Shown: positions 12,099 to 24,070 of the stretch, piece after piece
How positions within the stretch are numbered: position 1 is the first letter of the stretch
Layout: the number at the start of each line of letters is the position of its first letter
From: Psoroptes ovis
Lineage: Eukaryota > Arthropoda > Arachnida > Sarcoptiformes > Psoroptidae
DNA: 64,000 nucleotides
Reading direction: 5' to 3'
NCBI GenBank assembly: GCA_002943765.1
Contig: PQWQ01000011.1
Coordinates: 930,001 to 994,000 of the forward strand
Program-made: the position numbers and the translations under genes
The notes under the pieces: generated by a model
The model's database searches: none
Told to the model about the DNA's origin: nothing
Seen by the model: only the letters and a program-made list of their open reading frames with translations

Positions 12099-14497
12099 AT
12101 TTTCCGGTGATTATGAGGATAATAATGGTTATGATAATAATGATGATGATGATGATAATGTTGATGATGATCTATCGGGCAATTAACAGAATTAGCAATT
12201 GTTCATTTGCTTGAAATTTTATCACATAAAAACACATTTGAATAAGCAGAGCTTGTTAATACAATTATACAAAGATGTATAGTGGGATTTTAAATTTCAT
12301 TTTATAATGACTAGAATCATAAGGATTTGATTATCGTTGAATTTAAATGTCGTGTTGCTTGCGTGAATGTCGATGGCTTATTGTAATCAATTTTTGAAAA
12401 AAAAAAATTTCGAAATGATAAATCGATTCAAAATTACTGATTTGCTGAATACTGATGTTTCGTCGTGTGGATGCCAAAATTATAAATTGAATATAACAAA
12501 TGAAATAAATTCAAAAAATAAAAACGTGTTTTCTTTCATTATTTTTCTAATTTCAATTTTCTTTTAATATGAATTTAGACATGAATTGTTAAGAAAAGAA
12601 AAGAAAAATTTCAAGAAAGAGAATCAAAGAAAATGAAAAAAAAAAATCCAAAAATGAAAGAGACAAAATGTATATTTAGATATTTATATTTTGAATGGTT
12701 GAATAATGAATTGTTATTGGCAAAAGCGCATTCGACAAATACAACAAACATCAAATATATATAAATAAATTAATGATGTTATAAAAATCCAAGGATTCGG
12801 CGTATCGAATCATTCATTTTCATTGATCAATCAATCAATCTATCAGTTGATCAATCGAGATTTTGTTTTGCGGGAATTTTTTCTTATGAAATTGCATGGA
12901 GTTTATTTTCAGTCAAATTTCTAATTACAGAAAAATAAATTTCTCTGGGTTCTTTCAATTCAAAAGATCTTGTGATATTTTGGGAAATGACTGAAAAATA
13001 GTCTCAAAAATAATCACAAGGATTCTACGGAATCCGTTGATCCCAAATCAAGGTGAATCATTTGATTAAATTAAATGATTTTTCTCTAAAAACACCGAAG
13101 AACAATAATAATGAACAGAATGAAATAAAAAATGAATGAAATAAAATTAGAGCTACTGTTGAATTGTTTCGTTGATGATGATCATCATCATCATTAATTT
13201 GGAATTTCACTGCATTTTTTTGTGTGTGTGGTTTCAATCGTATTATCACAATTGTTTTGTATACCATCTATCCTAACAAGAGAAATGAAAATGAATTTTT
13301 CAATGTGAATTTTTTTATGGGGAAAATCATTTCAAAGTTATGAACGCCTACACATTGTTTTACACAAGAAATAAGAATAATAATGAAACATCGTTTAAAA
13401 ATAAACAAAAAATTAGCTTTTTTTAGTGTTCAATTAATGCAATACTTGGAAATAAACAAATAAACGAACAAGATTCTGAATTGATGGATTAATTTTGGAA
13501 CGGAACATTCATTTTTTTTGATTTTTTTCTCCTGATATTTTTTCTTGACAACAATGAAAATGAATGAAAATTGTAGGCGCCCTGTTAATTATGTGGCTGA
13601 TTTCATTGGATTTGAATTTGTTTATTTGTGTGTGTGTTCGTGTGTGCATGTGTGTACTGTCAAATATCAAGGTTAAAAATACAAATCAAATCAAATAAAA
13701 AAACAAATGATGATTTTTTTCCTAAATTAAAACATTATTTTTGAAACAAGAAAAAAAAATGATTTTTTGAATTTGAAAATTTCAAATTTCAAATACTACA
13801 GCCATCTATTGAAACAAGAGTGTAAAGAGGAAAAATTTAAATTTTTTAGGAGATTCAAATATAATTAAAATGAAGACGTTGAGATTATATTCATTGATAT
13901 TTTCTCAATGAATTTGAATGAACAGAAAAAAAATTGGACAAAACATAATCTCATGGTTAAATATTGTCATTTTAAAATTTTATTCATTTTTTTTATCAAC
14001 AATTCAAAATGATTGATAATATCACAATGAAATCATTGGATATTTGTAGTGGTTAAAATCGATGATGACAAATGATTGACATTTAACAATTAAATGTGAA
14101 AAAAAAATGAAAATAAATTGAAATAAATATCCATTTGTACATGAACCGAAAGAAAAAAAAATGAAATTATTTAAAACGCGCGTATATTTCGAATTTTTAT
14201 TTTCAAATCGACAAAAAAATAAATAAATAAATTTAAATTTCAAAAAAAAAAATTAAATAAATCAGAAACCCAAATCAAATAATTTATTATTTTCATCAAA
14301 ATATGTTGAAAATTTTAATGTGATAATTTTTTTTTTTAAATCAATCATTCAATTAATGCTGTTGATTTTTCAATCTCAAAATTGATTCATCACAGGTATG
14401 GTATTCGAACATATTCAGGGATATTTTTTTTTTATTTAAAATGCTTTTATTTCATAGTTTTTGACGAAATAAATCCTGAGCAAAATATATATGAAAG
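12099..14497. other. Divergent intergenic region (ZP gene / CCCH gene)
   Basis: 2.4 kb between two genes that start in opposite directions, so it should hold both promoters. It contains an imperfect inverted repeat at 12966-13024 and an ATTTCATAG acceptor-like site at about 14457, just before the CCCH gene start, which could end a 5'UTR intron. No ORF I trust. Confidence 0.5.
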
Positions 14498-17400
14498 ATG
14501 AACATTCCGTCTTCTTCTGCTACCGGTGTTGCTGGTATTAATTCATCTACTACATTGTCAGCGGAAAATACAAAATCATTCCAGATTGGTACCATAAAAA
14601 ATGCAGTACAAAATGTTGAAAATAGTAATGATAACAATAGTATTATTGATAATTGTAAAATGATATTAGAACAATCTAACAATGCTAACAATAATAATCA
14701 AAATCAAAGCAATCAATTCGTAAATGTTTCACCATCGAATTCTGGTCTAGTCACATTTTTACAAATCGATCCACAACAACAAATCAATAATCAATTATTA
14801 TTGGCTGATAGACAACAACAACAACAACAAACTCATTTTCAACAGCAGCAATTATCATCAATCATGAATATGCAGCAGCAACAACAATCTAGTCGTTTTC
14901 CTCAAAACATTCATCAAAGGCGCACAATTCCATCACAAATAATGCTGTCAACAATCAATCAAAATAATCAACAATCAAGATCACAGCAATTTAATGTAAA
15001 TCAACAAGAAAATAATTTTCCAACGATTCCATACGGACCAAATCAATCACAATGGTTCGCACCTCAGCGACAATTGACTAAAGGAAATAATACAATGATG
15101 ATGATGATGAATCAAAATAATCATCAAAATTTATTGTTCAACAATCAACAACAACCACAAATTCCCATTGTTTATCCTTCGACAATGGCTATTCGTCCAC
15201 CTCCTGGATTTTGTCCGAATGCAACGACGGCAGCATCATCCAATAATATGAATCAATGGCAACAACCTTCAATTTCTCAACTATCTAAAAATTCTGAAAA
15301 ATGTTTAACTCGAATGTTATCAACTTTGGCATATCAATTTCATCAACAGCAGCAGCAGCAACAGCAAATGTCGATGACTCATCGTAATTGTCCTCAATCG
15401 ATATCTTCCGTAAATAATAATAACAGTGGTAATAGCAATCAACAATCTGTGATATATGATTTTGTCAATCCAAATTTTACTCAAGCAACAAACATGACAG
15501 CAACTGAACAATGCAATAATAATCATAATCATTGGCCACAATCAATGCTTGGCTGTGGTCAAGGTCATAATGGTCAAACCAGATTCAATCATCCATTGAT
15601 GACAAGATTATTCTGTCCTCAGTCCATATATTTCCAACAACAGCAGCAACAACAACAACAAAATCAAATAATTAATCAATTTCAGTGCTTAGCAAATTAC
15701 AATGAACAAATGAATGATGAAAATACAAATAATCGTTCATTTCAATGTAACAAAAATGGTCAAAATTTAAATCCAAATGCTACAGATTTTTTTCCAACAA
15801 TCATTAATAACAATAATCGACAAAAACAATTCGATAATTTTGATAAAACATCATCATTCAATTGTTTTGATGTGAAATTCAATAATTCTAATAATGAGAA
15901 TTTAATTAATTTTCAACAAACAACAACAATGCCTGCGTTTGAATCTGAATGTTCAATGGAAAAATTTCGGAGGCAAATAATTAATTCTAATGATGAATTG
16001 AATACAAAATTTTCGCCAATAACAAATGATATCGCATCATGGAATGATTATGTTACAAAAATAATCGATGAAGATGATGATTCATTTGATGTTGATAACA
16101 ATAATGACAAAGAGAATCAAAATGATTCAATTGAATGTTTATTTGAATCAATTAATCTGAGTGATGATGATAATCAATCAATCGATATAGATTCGAATAA
16201 GTTAAATGATGTAGATGATAATTCAATAATTGAAAATAATAACACTAATAATAACTCCTCGAATATCATTCAACATGATGATTCAATTCGAACAATAGAA
16301 CACTGCCAACATGTGTCACCAGAATCAAAACAAATTGAATCTGTTATGCAACCAAATGTTGATAACATTGATGATGGAAATTCTATTTTAATCAATGAAA
16401 TAGCAACAACAACAACACCATTACGTGATAGATGTGTATCATTAAATACTGGCACTATGATGATAATGAATGATCCGAAAGCAGCACGTAAGTTGATCTG
16501 CATTAAGATCTTTGATATTTGAGAATAATTGTTGTAAAAAATTTGATTGAATACATTGTTAATTTTTTTTTTATTACATAGATTTGTTGACTTGTCAACA
16601 TTATCATCATCATCATCAGCAGCAACAACAACAACAATATCACCAAAATCATACGCATCATTTAAATCATCAAACAATTAATCATCATAAACGTAGATCA
16701 TCGATGGTAATATTGATTATGAATTCATTCATATACTATATTTTATTATTTTCTTAATTCTCTAAATGATAAAATAGTCTTCGAATGATTCAATATTATC
16801 TTTGTTATCACATTCAACATTAATTAATAATACTGGACGAAATCGTTCAAATACAGTATCAACAATGATTGGTGGTTATTGTGCCGGTAACAGCAGTAAC
16901 ACTAATGATATATTGATACAATCCAAAAGATTTATAAAATTTGATCGTTATAAAACAGAATTATGCATTTATAAATCCGAAATTGGTGAATGTCCATACG
17001 GTGATCAATGCTGCTTTGCACATGGTTTAGATGAAATAAGACCACGTCCATTGCATGATTGCAAAGAACGTACACAACCATGTGAATCATTTTCAAAAGG
17101 TGTTTGTTATCGTGGTTCAAGTCGTTGCTGGTATTTACATCCTAAACCTGAATTTAATATGGAACGTTTACGAAATGATCTTCATCATTGGTTATTCAAT
17201 GAAAAATTTGATAAAGATCTATTTATTGAAAATTCAAAAGAATGGTTTGATGATGATTGGGATCCGAAATTTCATGAACTAATTGATGATAATAATAATA
17301 ATTATAAATCATTGGTCGAACAATCAAAAGACAATGATTTTGATGATATCAATATGGATATTCGATTCGATTTTGGTGATAAAGAATTGAACGAATATTT

Positions 17401-17743
17401 TGATTTTCAATGTAATTATTATCCATTTTTTAAAGACATTATGCAATCTATCACAATGATGGTGAAAAAATCTGAAACAAAAACAAATATAACAATTAGC
17501 AATAGTAACGATGAAAATATGGATAATCCAAAATTTCATTATAATTGGTCAAAAGCAGGCTGTTCTGCCGCCACTGACAATGTAATACGTCAAAGTTTTC
17601 ATTCAATTTTATCAAATTCTACAATTAAAAATGAGCATATTGAAAATAAACATGTGAACAGCAATCAAAATACTGATCAATCATCATCGATTCAAGCATT
17701 ATTGTCCGAAATATCAAACTTGAGTCTTGATCATAATGGTTGA
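14498..17743 (+). CDS. Q/N-rich protein with tandem CCCH zinc fingers (tristetraprolin/Tis11-like)
   Basis: Predicted exons 14498-16487, 16582-16706 and 16778-17743, all in phase; 1026 aa. The first roughly 650 residues are disordered and rich in Gln and Asn with long Q runs; exon 2 is His/Gln-rich. The two fingers lie at about 768-787 and 807-826. Finger 1 follows RYKTELC and is C-x8-C-x5-C-x3-H, as in TTP/Tis11. Finger 2 is C-x7-C-x6-C-x3-H, so its spacing is shifted. In the family the pair binds AU-rich elements in 3'UTRs and triggers mRNA decay or translational repression in the cytoplasm. The protein is more than twice the usual length. The start is the first in-frame ATG; an out-of-frame ATG lies 7 bases upstream. 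It could also be a Pos-1/Mex-like germline regulator. Confidence 0.85.
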
Positions 17744-18024
17744 AAAACAATAAGAAAAAAAAAGATTTTATCTTTGAAAAAAAATTGTTAAATTTTCTCT
17801 CCAACGATTAAACTAATGTTAAATTATTATTATTATTATAATCTTAATTATAAAATCAATGAAAATATTATTAACATAAATATTTATTTATAAGAAAAAA
17901 AAATAGATGCCTAAATGAATTGTTTACTCAAACTCACATAAAAAATTATTAATTAATTAATCTATTTATAATTATTATTTATTAATAAATCATAGTCATT
18001 ATTATTGTTTTTAAAAAGAAAGGA
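17744..18024. other. Convergent 3' spacer
   Basis: 281 bp between the convergent CCCH gene and the first membrane-protein gene. It is extremely AT-rich with several AATAAA-like words on either strand, as expected for two overlapping 3'UTRs. Confidence 0.5.
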
Positions 18025-19570
18025 TCAAAGAGTTAATTTAGTCGGAATATTTAATTCTATTCGACGAATTTTTTCCATTTCTTTCGATTGATTTTGATTC
18101 GGTCGATCAATGGTGACGTTGTTTTTATTGAAATTATTAATCGAATTATGAGTTTTGGTAAACACTATTTTTGGCTTAATACGTTTCTTTATGATAATTT
18201 CTTTTGGACTTAATAAACTTGAAAAATGATCCGAATGGATTATTTTATTTGATTCACTGATTGTTGTAGCTGTAGCCATTGTTGATGTTGATGATGACAT
18301 TGAGGTTTTTTCACTTTGTTTAAGTTTTTTATGATGATGATGATGGTGATGATGTTTACGATGCTTGTGATGATGTTTATTATGAGGTTTATATTGATTA
18401 TTATCATTGAAATTAGAGAAGAATTTTTGCCACACAGGACAGAACACATGTAAAAATATGATCAAAATAATTAAGATTATAAGTATGCCACCTGATATTA
18501 GTAACAATATTTTGGTATTTTTTTGTAAAAAAATTTCTAACCATGATTGAGAATTACTATCATCATTATTATTACTGTTATCATCATTATTGTTATCATT
18601 ACAAACAATATAATCATCTAAATTTAATTCCAAAATTTTATGATATAAATTATTATTGTCTTTATCATTTGTCCATGATTTCATTAATCCAGATAATCGT
18701 TTGTATTTGAATACATAAACTAATTTAGATTTAATGTACCAAATATGTACAAAATTACGATGAATAAAACCGAATGGCATTTCTTTTGGACAAATTTCTT
18801 CACCATTTTTCATAAATTCATAGGCATATAATTTATTATAAAGACGAAAATAAAATCCATTACGTTTTATGGCTGTTTTTGAATTTAGTTCTGGTTCGAC
18901 ATTTGTTGCTGCAGAGTGTTCATAGAAAAATGAATGATTTCATTTCAATAAATCAAATGATCAAATAATGATTACCTAATTCATCATCAATATTTTTCCA
19001 TAGTATGGCATCATTTTTCAATGAACCAGTCATATCATTGATATTCTGTTGCCAAACAATATAACCCATTTGTTGATTGACACCATTATCAATACTGCGA
19101 AAAAATGCTTTTGGAAATTTCAATAAATCACTGGATGATTGTTTGATACTCATCCAAATATTATTATTATAATCATTATCAATGAAATAATAAATAGAAT
19201 AATCATTATAACGTATTATCGATTTTAATTCTCTCAAATTATCTCTGTTTATAATACCATATACATCATGATCATACCAGCGCATCATTGTTTTCATTTT
19301 GTCTAATAATAATTTAGGATGATTTTCATTCATAATCCATTGTTCTGAAGTTCGTTCAATGAGAAAAATTTGATTCATATCATAAATATAAAGTATATCA
19401 TTGATGATTATATGTAATTCTTTTTCATTATTATATAATCGAATCATTTGTATGTGATTTGATGAATTTTTTAATAAATCACAAACATTTTCAATTTTTG
19501 ATAATGTCTTATTGACCGAGAATATCAAATCGAAAATCATAATACTAAATGAAAATAATACTATTTTCAT
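18025..19570 (-). CDS. Unfamiliar type I membrane protein with His-rich tail (cluster gene A)
   Basis: Exons 19570-18976 and 18908-18025 on the minus strand, phase 1 join, 492 aa. I do not recognise the family. It has a signal peptide (MKIVLFSFSIMIFDLIF), an ectodomain of about 310 residues, a TM helix at about 331-355 and a basic cytoplasmic tail with a His cluster at about 372-393 (KHHHKHRKHHHHHHHHKK). Near the membrane there is a motif CPKEMPFGFIH...VHIWYI. The neighbouring gene B has the same layout and CSGKIPFGFIH...VHLWCI, and both share an LHIIxND motif near the N-terminus. It is therefore a tandem paralog. The start codon is only 100 bp from the stop of gene B. The role is unknown; a receptor- or adhesion-like surface protein is only a guess. 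Confidence 0.82.
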
Positions 19571-19670
19571 TGTATTTGCAAAGTTTTCAATTTTGAAAAA
19601 TATTCGATTTCAATGAATTTTTATATTGAAATTTTTGCTTTAATCGAATCATTGTTTGATAATTAAATAT

Positions 19671-21236
19671 TTATTTATAAAATTTTCGAAATTTTTTCTT
19701 ATTTTTATGATGATGATGATGGCCATATTGATCGATCGGTGTTTCTTCCATACAGTCAAGATTAGCTTTTGGTTGATAATTTTTGCGTGCACTGATATTA
19801 TTTAATATAATTTTCAAAAATCTTTGATGAAAACGTTTATCATCATTTTTCTTATTACATTTTTCTCGATCGTTATTGATTATTACTCGATTCGGATCAA
19901 CATGTATTTCAGGTTTGTTATTTTCACAATTTTCTTTATGATTATGATGATGTAAATGATGATGATGATGATGATGATGGTGATGCTTATGTCCATATTG
20001 TTGATTTATTGTAGTTGATTTAAGCATGCAATAGATACAGATGAAAATAATGGTAAAATATATCAAAAGAAAATACCAAATGAAATTTTGATTTGTATTG
20101 GGCTGTCTAATAATTTTTGGACAATCGATATATTTTTCTAAATCAATCATCAATGATAATTTATTGATTGGATGTTTAATTAGAATATGTTGTCCAAATG
20201 GAAATAATAATATACGTGATTCACCAATACACCACAAATGTACAATTGATTCATGAATGAAACCAAACGGTATTTTCCCAGAACAAAATGTATCGGTTTT
20301 TTCATGTTCATTGATTATCAATTTAATTGTATGATTCGATGGAATCGTTACATAACCATTCAATAACCAATCAAAAAATTTAACATTTGTTTGATCATTT
20401 TGTTCACATGTTGTGCATGGTAATAAATGTAAAAATCTATCGAAAGATATCAAATTCATATTGATTATGAATATGCAAGTTCTTTTCACACCAATCGATT
20501 GTAATGTATTTGATGGCAATGACAATTGTTTGAATTTAAATGACATTTTCTCGATTATTTTATCATTCATTAGAAAAATAATATAGCCTTGTTTAGGTTC
20601 AATTTGATTGGTTGTTGTTTGATGGTAATTTAAATTATAACATGATGTTATACAATTTATTGGTGGTAGATTTTCATTCACAACATAATTATATCGATTA
20701 TTTATTATTGAATTTGTACGCAATATTGTCAATGTGTTTACATCATGTTTAATCGATTGAAAACGATAAGCTAGCAATTTATTTGATGGACGAAATAAAA
20801 ACTCTAATACTGTTGATTGATTTAGGAAATTTTTCTCCACATGCATACGATATTCTTGTTCTTGATACCAATATATTTTTTCCATTATTTCGGTTAAATA
20901 AATATGACAGTAACGAATGTTAGCCGTTATTTTATCATTATTAATATAAGTATTGTTACATAATTCGAAATTGAATTTAAATTTATAAAATGTATCATTA
21001 AGAATAATATGTAAATGATAATTTTTTTCCATTGTTGTCATTTGATCATGAAAAATTGTCAACATTTTTATATGACTAAATTTCAATGAATATTTAAAAT
21101 TTTTACACGTATCCAATGTAGTGATTGTTTGAAAGTTGATCAATTTCAATATTAATAGAGGTACGATTAGCAATAGAATGACAAGTATTATACATTTTAA
21201 AATGCACATTTTTTCTTTGAAATATTCAAATAACAA
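19671..21236 (-). CDS. Unfamiliar membrane protein with His-rich tail (cluster gene B)
   Basis: Single exon of 521 aa. Family not recognised. A hydrophobic segment at about 11-31 serves as signal peptide or anchor. The ectodomain has several Cys (including CITSC and CTTC) and runs to about 383. A TM helix lies at about 384-405, and the cytoplasmic tail starts with a run of histidines (416-433) and ends in HHHHHKNKKKFRKFYK. It shares LHIILND, QGYII and PFGFIHESIVHLW with gene A, so the two are paralogs. The stop codon (TAA) lies within a sequence that also contains AATAAA, so a poly-A signal may begin at the stop. It is transcribed away from gene C with a 176-bp shared upstream region. Confidence 0.83.
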   Translation of the reverse strand: MLFEYFKEKMCILKCIILVILLLIVPLLILKLINFQTITTLDTCKNFKYSLKFSHIKMLTIFHDQMTTMEKNYHLHIILNDTFYKFKFNFELCNNTYINNDKITANIRYCHIYLTEIMEKIYWYQEQEYRMHVEKNFLNQSTVLEFLFRPSNKLLAYRFQSIKHDVNTLTILRTNSIINNRYNYVVNENLPPINCITSCYNLNYHQTTTNQIEPKQGYIIFLMNDKIIEKMSFKFKQLSLPSNTLQSIGVKRTCIFIINMNLISFDRFLHLLPCTTCEQNDQTNVKFFDWLLNGYVTIPSNHTIKLIINEHEKTDTFCSGKIPFGFIHESIVHLWCIGESRILLFPFGQHILIKHPINKLSLMIDLEKYIDCPKIIRQPNTNQNFIWYFLLIYFTIIFICIYCMLKSTTINQQYGHKHHHHHHHHHHLHHHNHKENCENNKPEIHVDPNRVIINNDREKCNKKNDDKRFHQRFLKIILNNISARKNYQPKANLDCMEETPIDQYGHHHHHKNKKKFRKFYK

Positions 21237-21412
21237 TAGGTTTTTTCGGATGCCTAATGATTTAATTCAATCCTTTTTAAATTTGAATTTAGAAGTTTTC
21301 TTGAATTAATCAAATTTCAAATTTCTAGAATTTCAACATTTTAAAAGCAAAAATTGAAATTATTTTGTATTTGTTTGATTTGATTTCTCATTTAATTTGA
21401 TGAATTTGTAAA
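21237..21412. promoter_or_regulatory. Head-to-head intergenic region of cluster genes B and C
   Basis: Only 176 bp separate the start codons of the divergently oriented genes B (-) and C (+). Both promoters and 5' leaders must fit here, so it is a likely bidirectional promoter. No clear TATA box can be told apart in this AT-rich sequence. Confidence 0.5.
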
Positions 21413-24045
21413 ATGAATATCATACAAAAATTACTATCGACTTTATTGCTATTTGAAATGATTGAAAATACTTCATTGATTAGCAATGACGACGATATAA
21501 ATCAATGCATTAATATTACAAATAGATTACAATTTCATTTGATATTAGATCTTGGCCATGACTTTGGTATTAGCCTGTTTTTCATTAATCTATCAAAGAA
21601 TAATGATAAAAAACAATGTAATTATTTGTGTATCGATAATTTTTATCGCAATCATTTGCCAATAATTTCGAATAATAATAATGAAAATTATTGTCATTCA
21701 GCATCGATTGAATTATGTAATCATTTGACTGAAATCAAAGTGTCAATTAAATCTATACGAATGATTTTTCTATTGAAAAAAACATTTTTTTATTATCTTG
21801 TTGCTGATAAATGTAAGTTATTCTTAGATATTTGTACAAAAATCATGAAATTCAATAACTCTCAATCATTTAATAGCTTTGTATTCATTCACAATCGATA
21901 ATTTACCAATCGAATATAATGAAGATTTATTTAGGCCTAATTTGAATGTCATGATTTTGAAAAAATTAATTCAAAAACATTTACAGGATTATCATGTCAA
22001 GGTAATGTTTAATGAAAATTTACAATTAATTCCATTCTAACAAACTTGAAAAAAAGACAGGAGCATTGTTAAAAAATGGAGATAATATCAGCGTTTGGTC
22101 ATTGATTGAAACATTGAACAATGAATATTTGATTGAACATTCAAATGATCAATCTAAAATTATACAAATAAAAAAATCAATGATAAATAATGGATCAATT
22201 GAATATTTACAGGGTATTAGTACACTGAAAACCCGTAATGATTATTTGAATTTGATAATATTTCAACAACAATCATATTCATTTGTCAAATATTGTAAAT
22301 ATTGCAATAATAAAAATGCATTACTGCCACCAATACCAACTTTGGTAAATATTTTTTTTTAATTAATGAAAAAAAATTAATGAGTTCAATTTTTGCAGCC
22401 ATTAAATCTATTACTCGGATGTCCTTTACATATTTGCATATGGCCATCCGTTGATTCAATCGTTTACATAGAAAAAACAAGACATTATCTCATATTTCAA
22501 GGAAAATATTTATTTCGTTATTATTGTTATAATAGACAAATACAGATGTCAGCAAATCCATTGCCATTTCAAATAAAAATTATTGAAAATTATGATAAAA
22601 ATGATGAAAATTCATTTGAAATTATTCAATTGATGGACGAGAGAAAATTTTATCGTTTAATTATAAATTTAATGGAAAATAATTCTCGTAGAATTCACAT
22701 GAATTTGAATATTCACAGTGATGATGCTCAGAAAATTAATCTTATAACCGGAATGATCGATGTTAAGCGAAAAATTTATTTATTTATAATCGAAATCGCT
22801 GATGAATTATATTTGAAAATTTTTCAATCGAAACACCCGAATCAATATGATTTGATAAAATCACAACCAATAGAGACACAATTACCTTTTAATGCAATGT
22901 TCAATAATCGTTATATACATTTATTGATTGGTATTCAACTATTCATTGTAAATCATACAAATTTAACCGATATGATAATATTATTCAATCCAAATCAATA
23001 TGAATATCAGCCACGACCATTCAATTGTATTCGTTTAAATTTTTCCGATTATTTTAATTGTGATAAAAATTTATATTCAAAACGAAACATTACAGACAGT
23101 AAACAAGAAATGAATAATTTAATGATCAAACAACAAATACAAATGGAAAAATGGTTTAAACATTATCTGTACAATGATGATCATTCGACAATATTTGATG
23201 AATTAGTATTGAAAAAATGTAAAGTTTTCAAATCAACGATTGATTCACCGAATCCTTATTATTTGATAAACAATTTGGATTTCGAACATCATGGCATAAT
23301 ATTCGATTATACAATCGATAACGATTCTGATAATATTAAAGATGATGATATTAAAAATACAACGATAAGAATATCACAACAAAATGCTGATCATGAAATA
23401 TATTTTCCAATATATCGTTTCGTATCTTTTGGCATGATTATTACATTATTATTATGCATTCTTTATATCTGTTTCTACATATATCAATTAATAGCGAAAT
23501 TATTGAAAAAATGTTGGCAATTAATGTTTTGTTGTAATAAAAAAGGGTTTAAAAGAAGGCAATCACTTGAACGACAACAACAACAACAGCAACGAAAACA
23601 ATTAAATCCACAACAACAAAACGATCAACTAAAAATGCAGAAAAATTTCAAATATATGCCTGGCATACAACAACGTTGGAATGAAGTGATAATGATGAAA
23701 AAAATTGATGAAATATTAGATAAATCAAGAACAATGTCAAATATGAATACGAATACAAATACCGAAACGAATACGACAACGCCAACAATGTCGACACCTA
23801 CAATATCTATGCCAATGACATCACCAACAATTTCATCATCAATATCACAATCGAATAAGAATAATACGAATAATAACAATAATAATAGTAAAAATATTAA
23901 ACGATTGAATAATGATCGATCGATAAGTATGAAAAGAAAAAAATTGAAAATTAAATCAATGAAAAAAATCAACACCATCAATAATAACAATAATAATAGA
24001 GATCAAAGATTATTGAAAAAAATAAATACAAAAAGAAATCGTTAA
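21413..24045 (+). CDS. Unfamiliar type I membrane protein (cluster gene C)
   Basis: Predicted exons 21413-21812, 21877-22001, 22057-22344 and 22399-24045 (about 819 aa). The third exon's start is the weak point: only an AAAAAAAG acceptor at 22056 keeps the frame, while the better-looking GACAG four bases later would hit a stop. It has an N-terminal signal peptide, a long ectodomain (to about 613), a TM helix at about 614-635 (FGMIITLLLCILYICFYIYQ), a Cys/Lys-rich juxtamembrane stretch and a Q/T/N-rich basic tail. LPFNAMFNNRYIHLLIGIQL near residue 434 resembles the PFGFIH...VHLW motif of genes A and B. An earlier GCPLHICIWPSVDSIVYI may be a second copy of the same module. Unknown function; probably a distant member of the same family, larger than A and B. 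Confidence 0.7.
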
Positions 24046-24070
24046 ACACACACACACACACACCACACAC
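24045..24070. repeat. CA dinucleotide repeat
   Basis: A short (AC)n tract that begins at the last base of the gene C stop codon, so it lies in that gene's 3'UTR. Confidence 0.8.
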
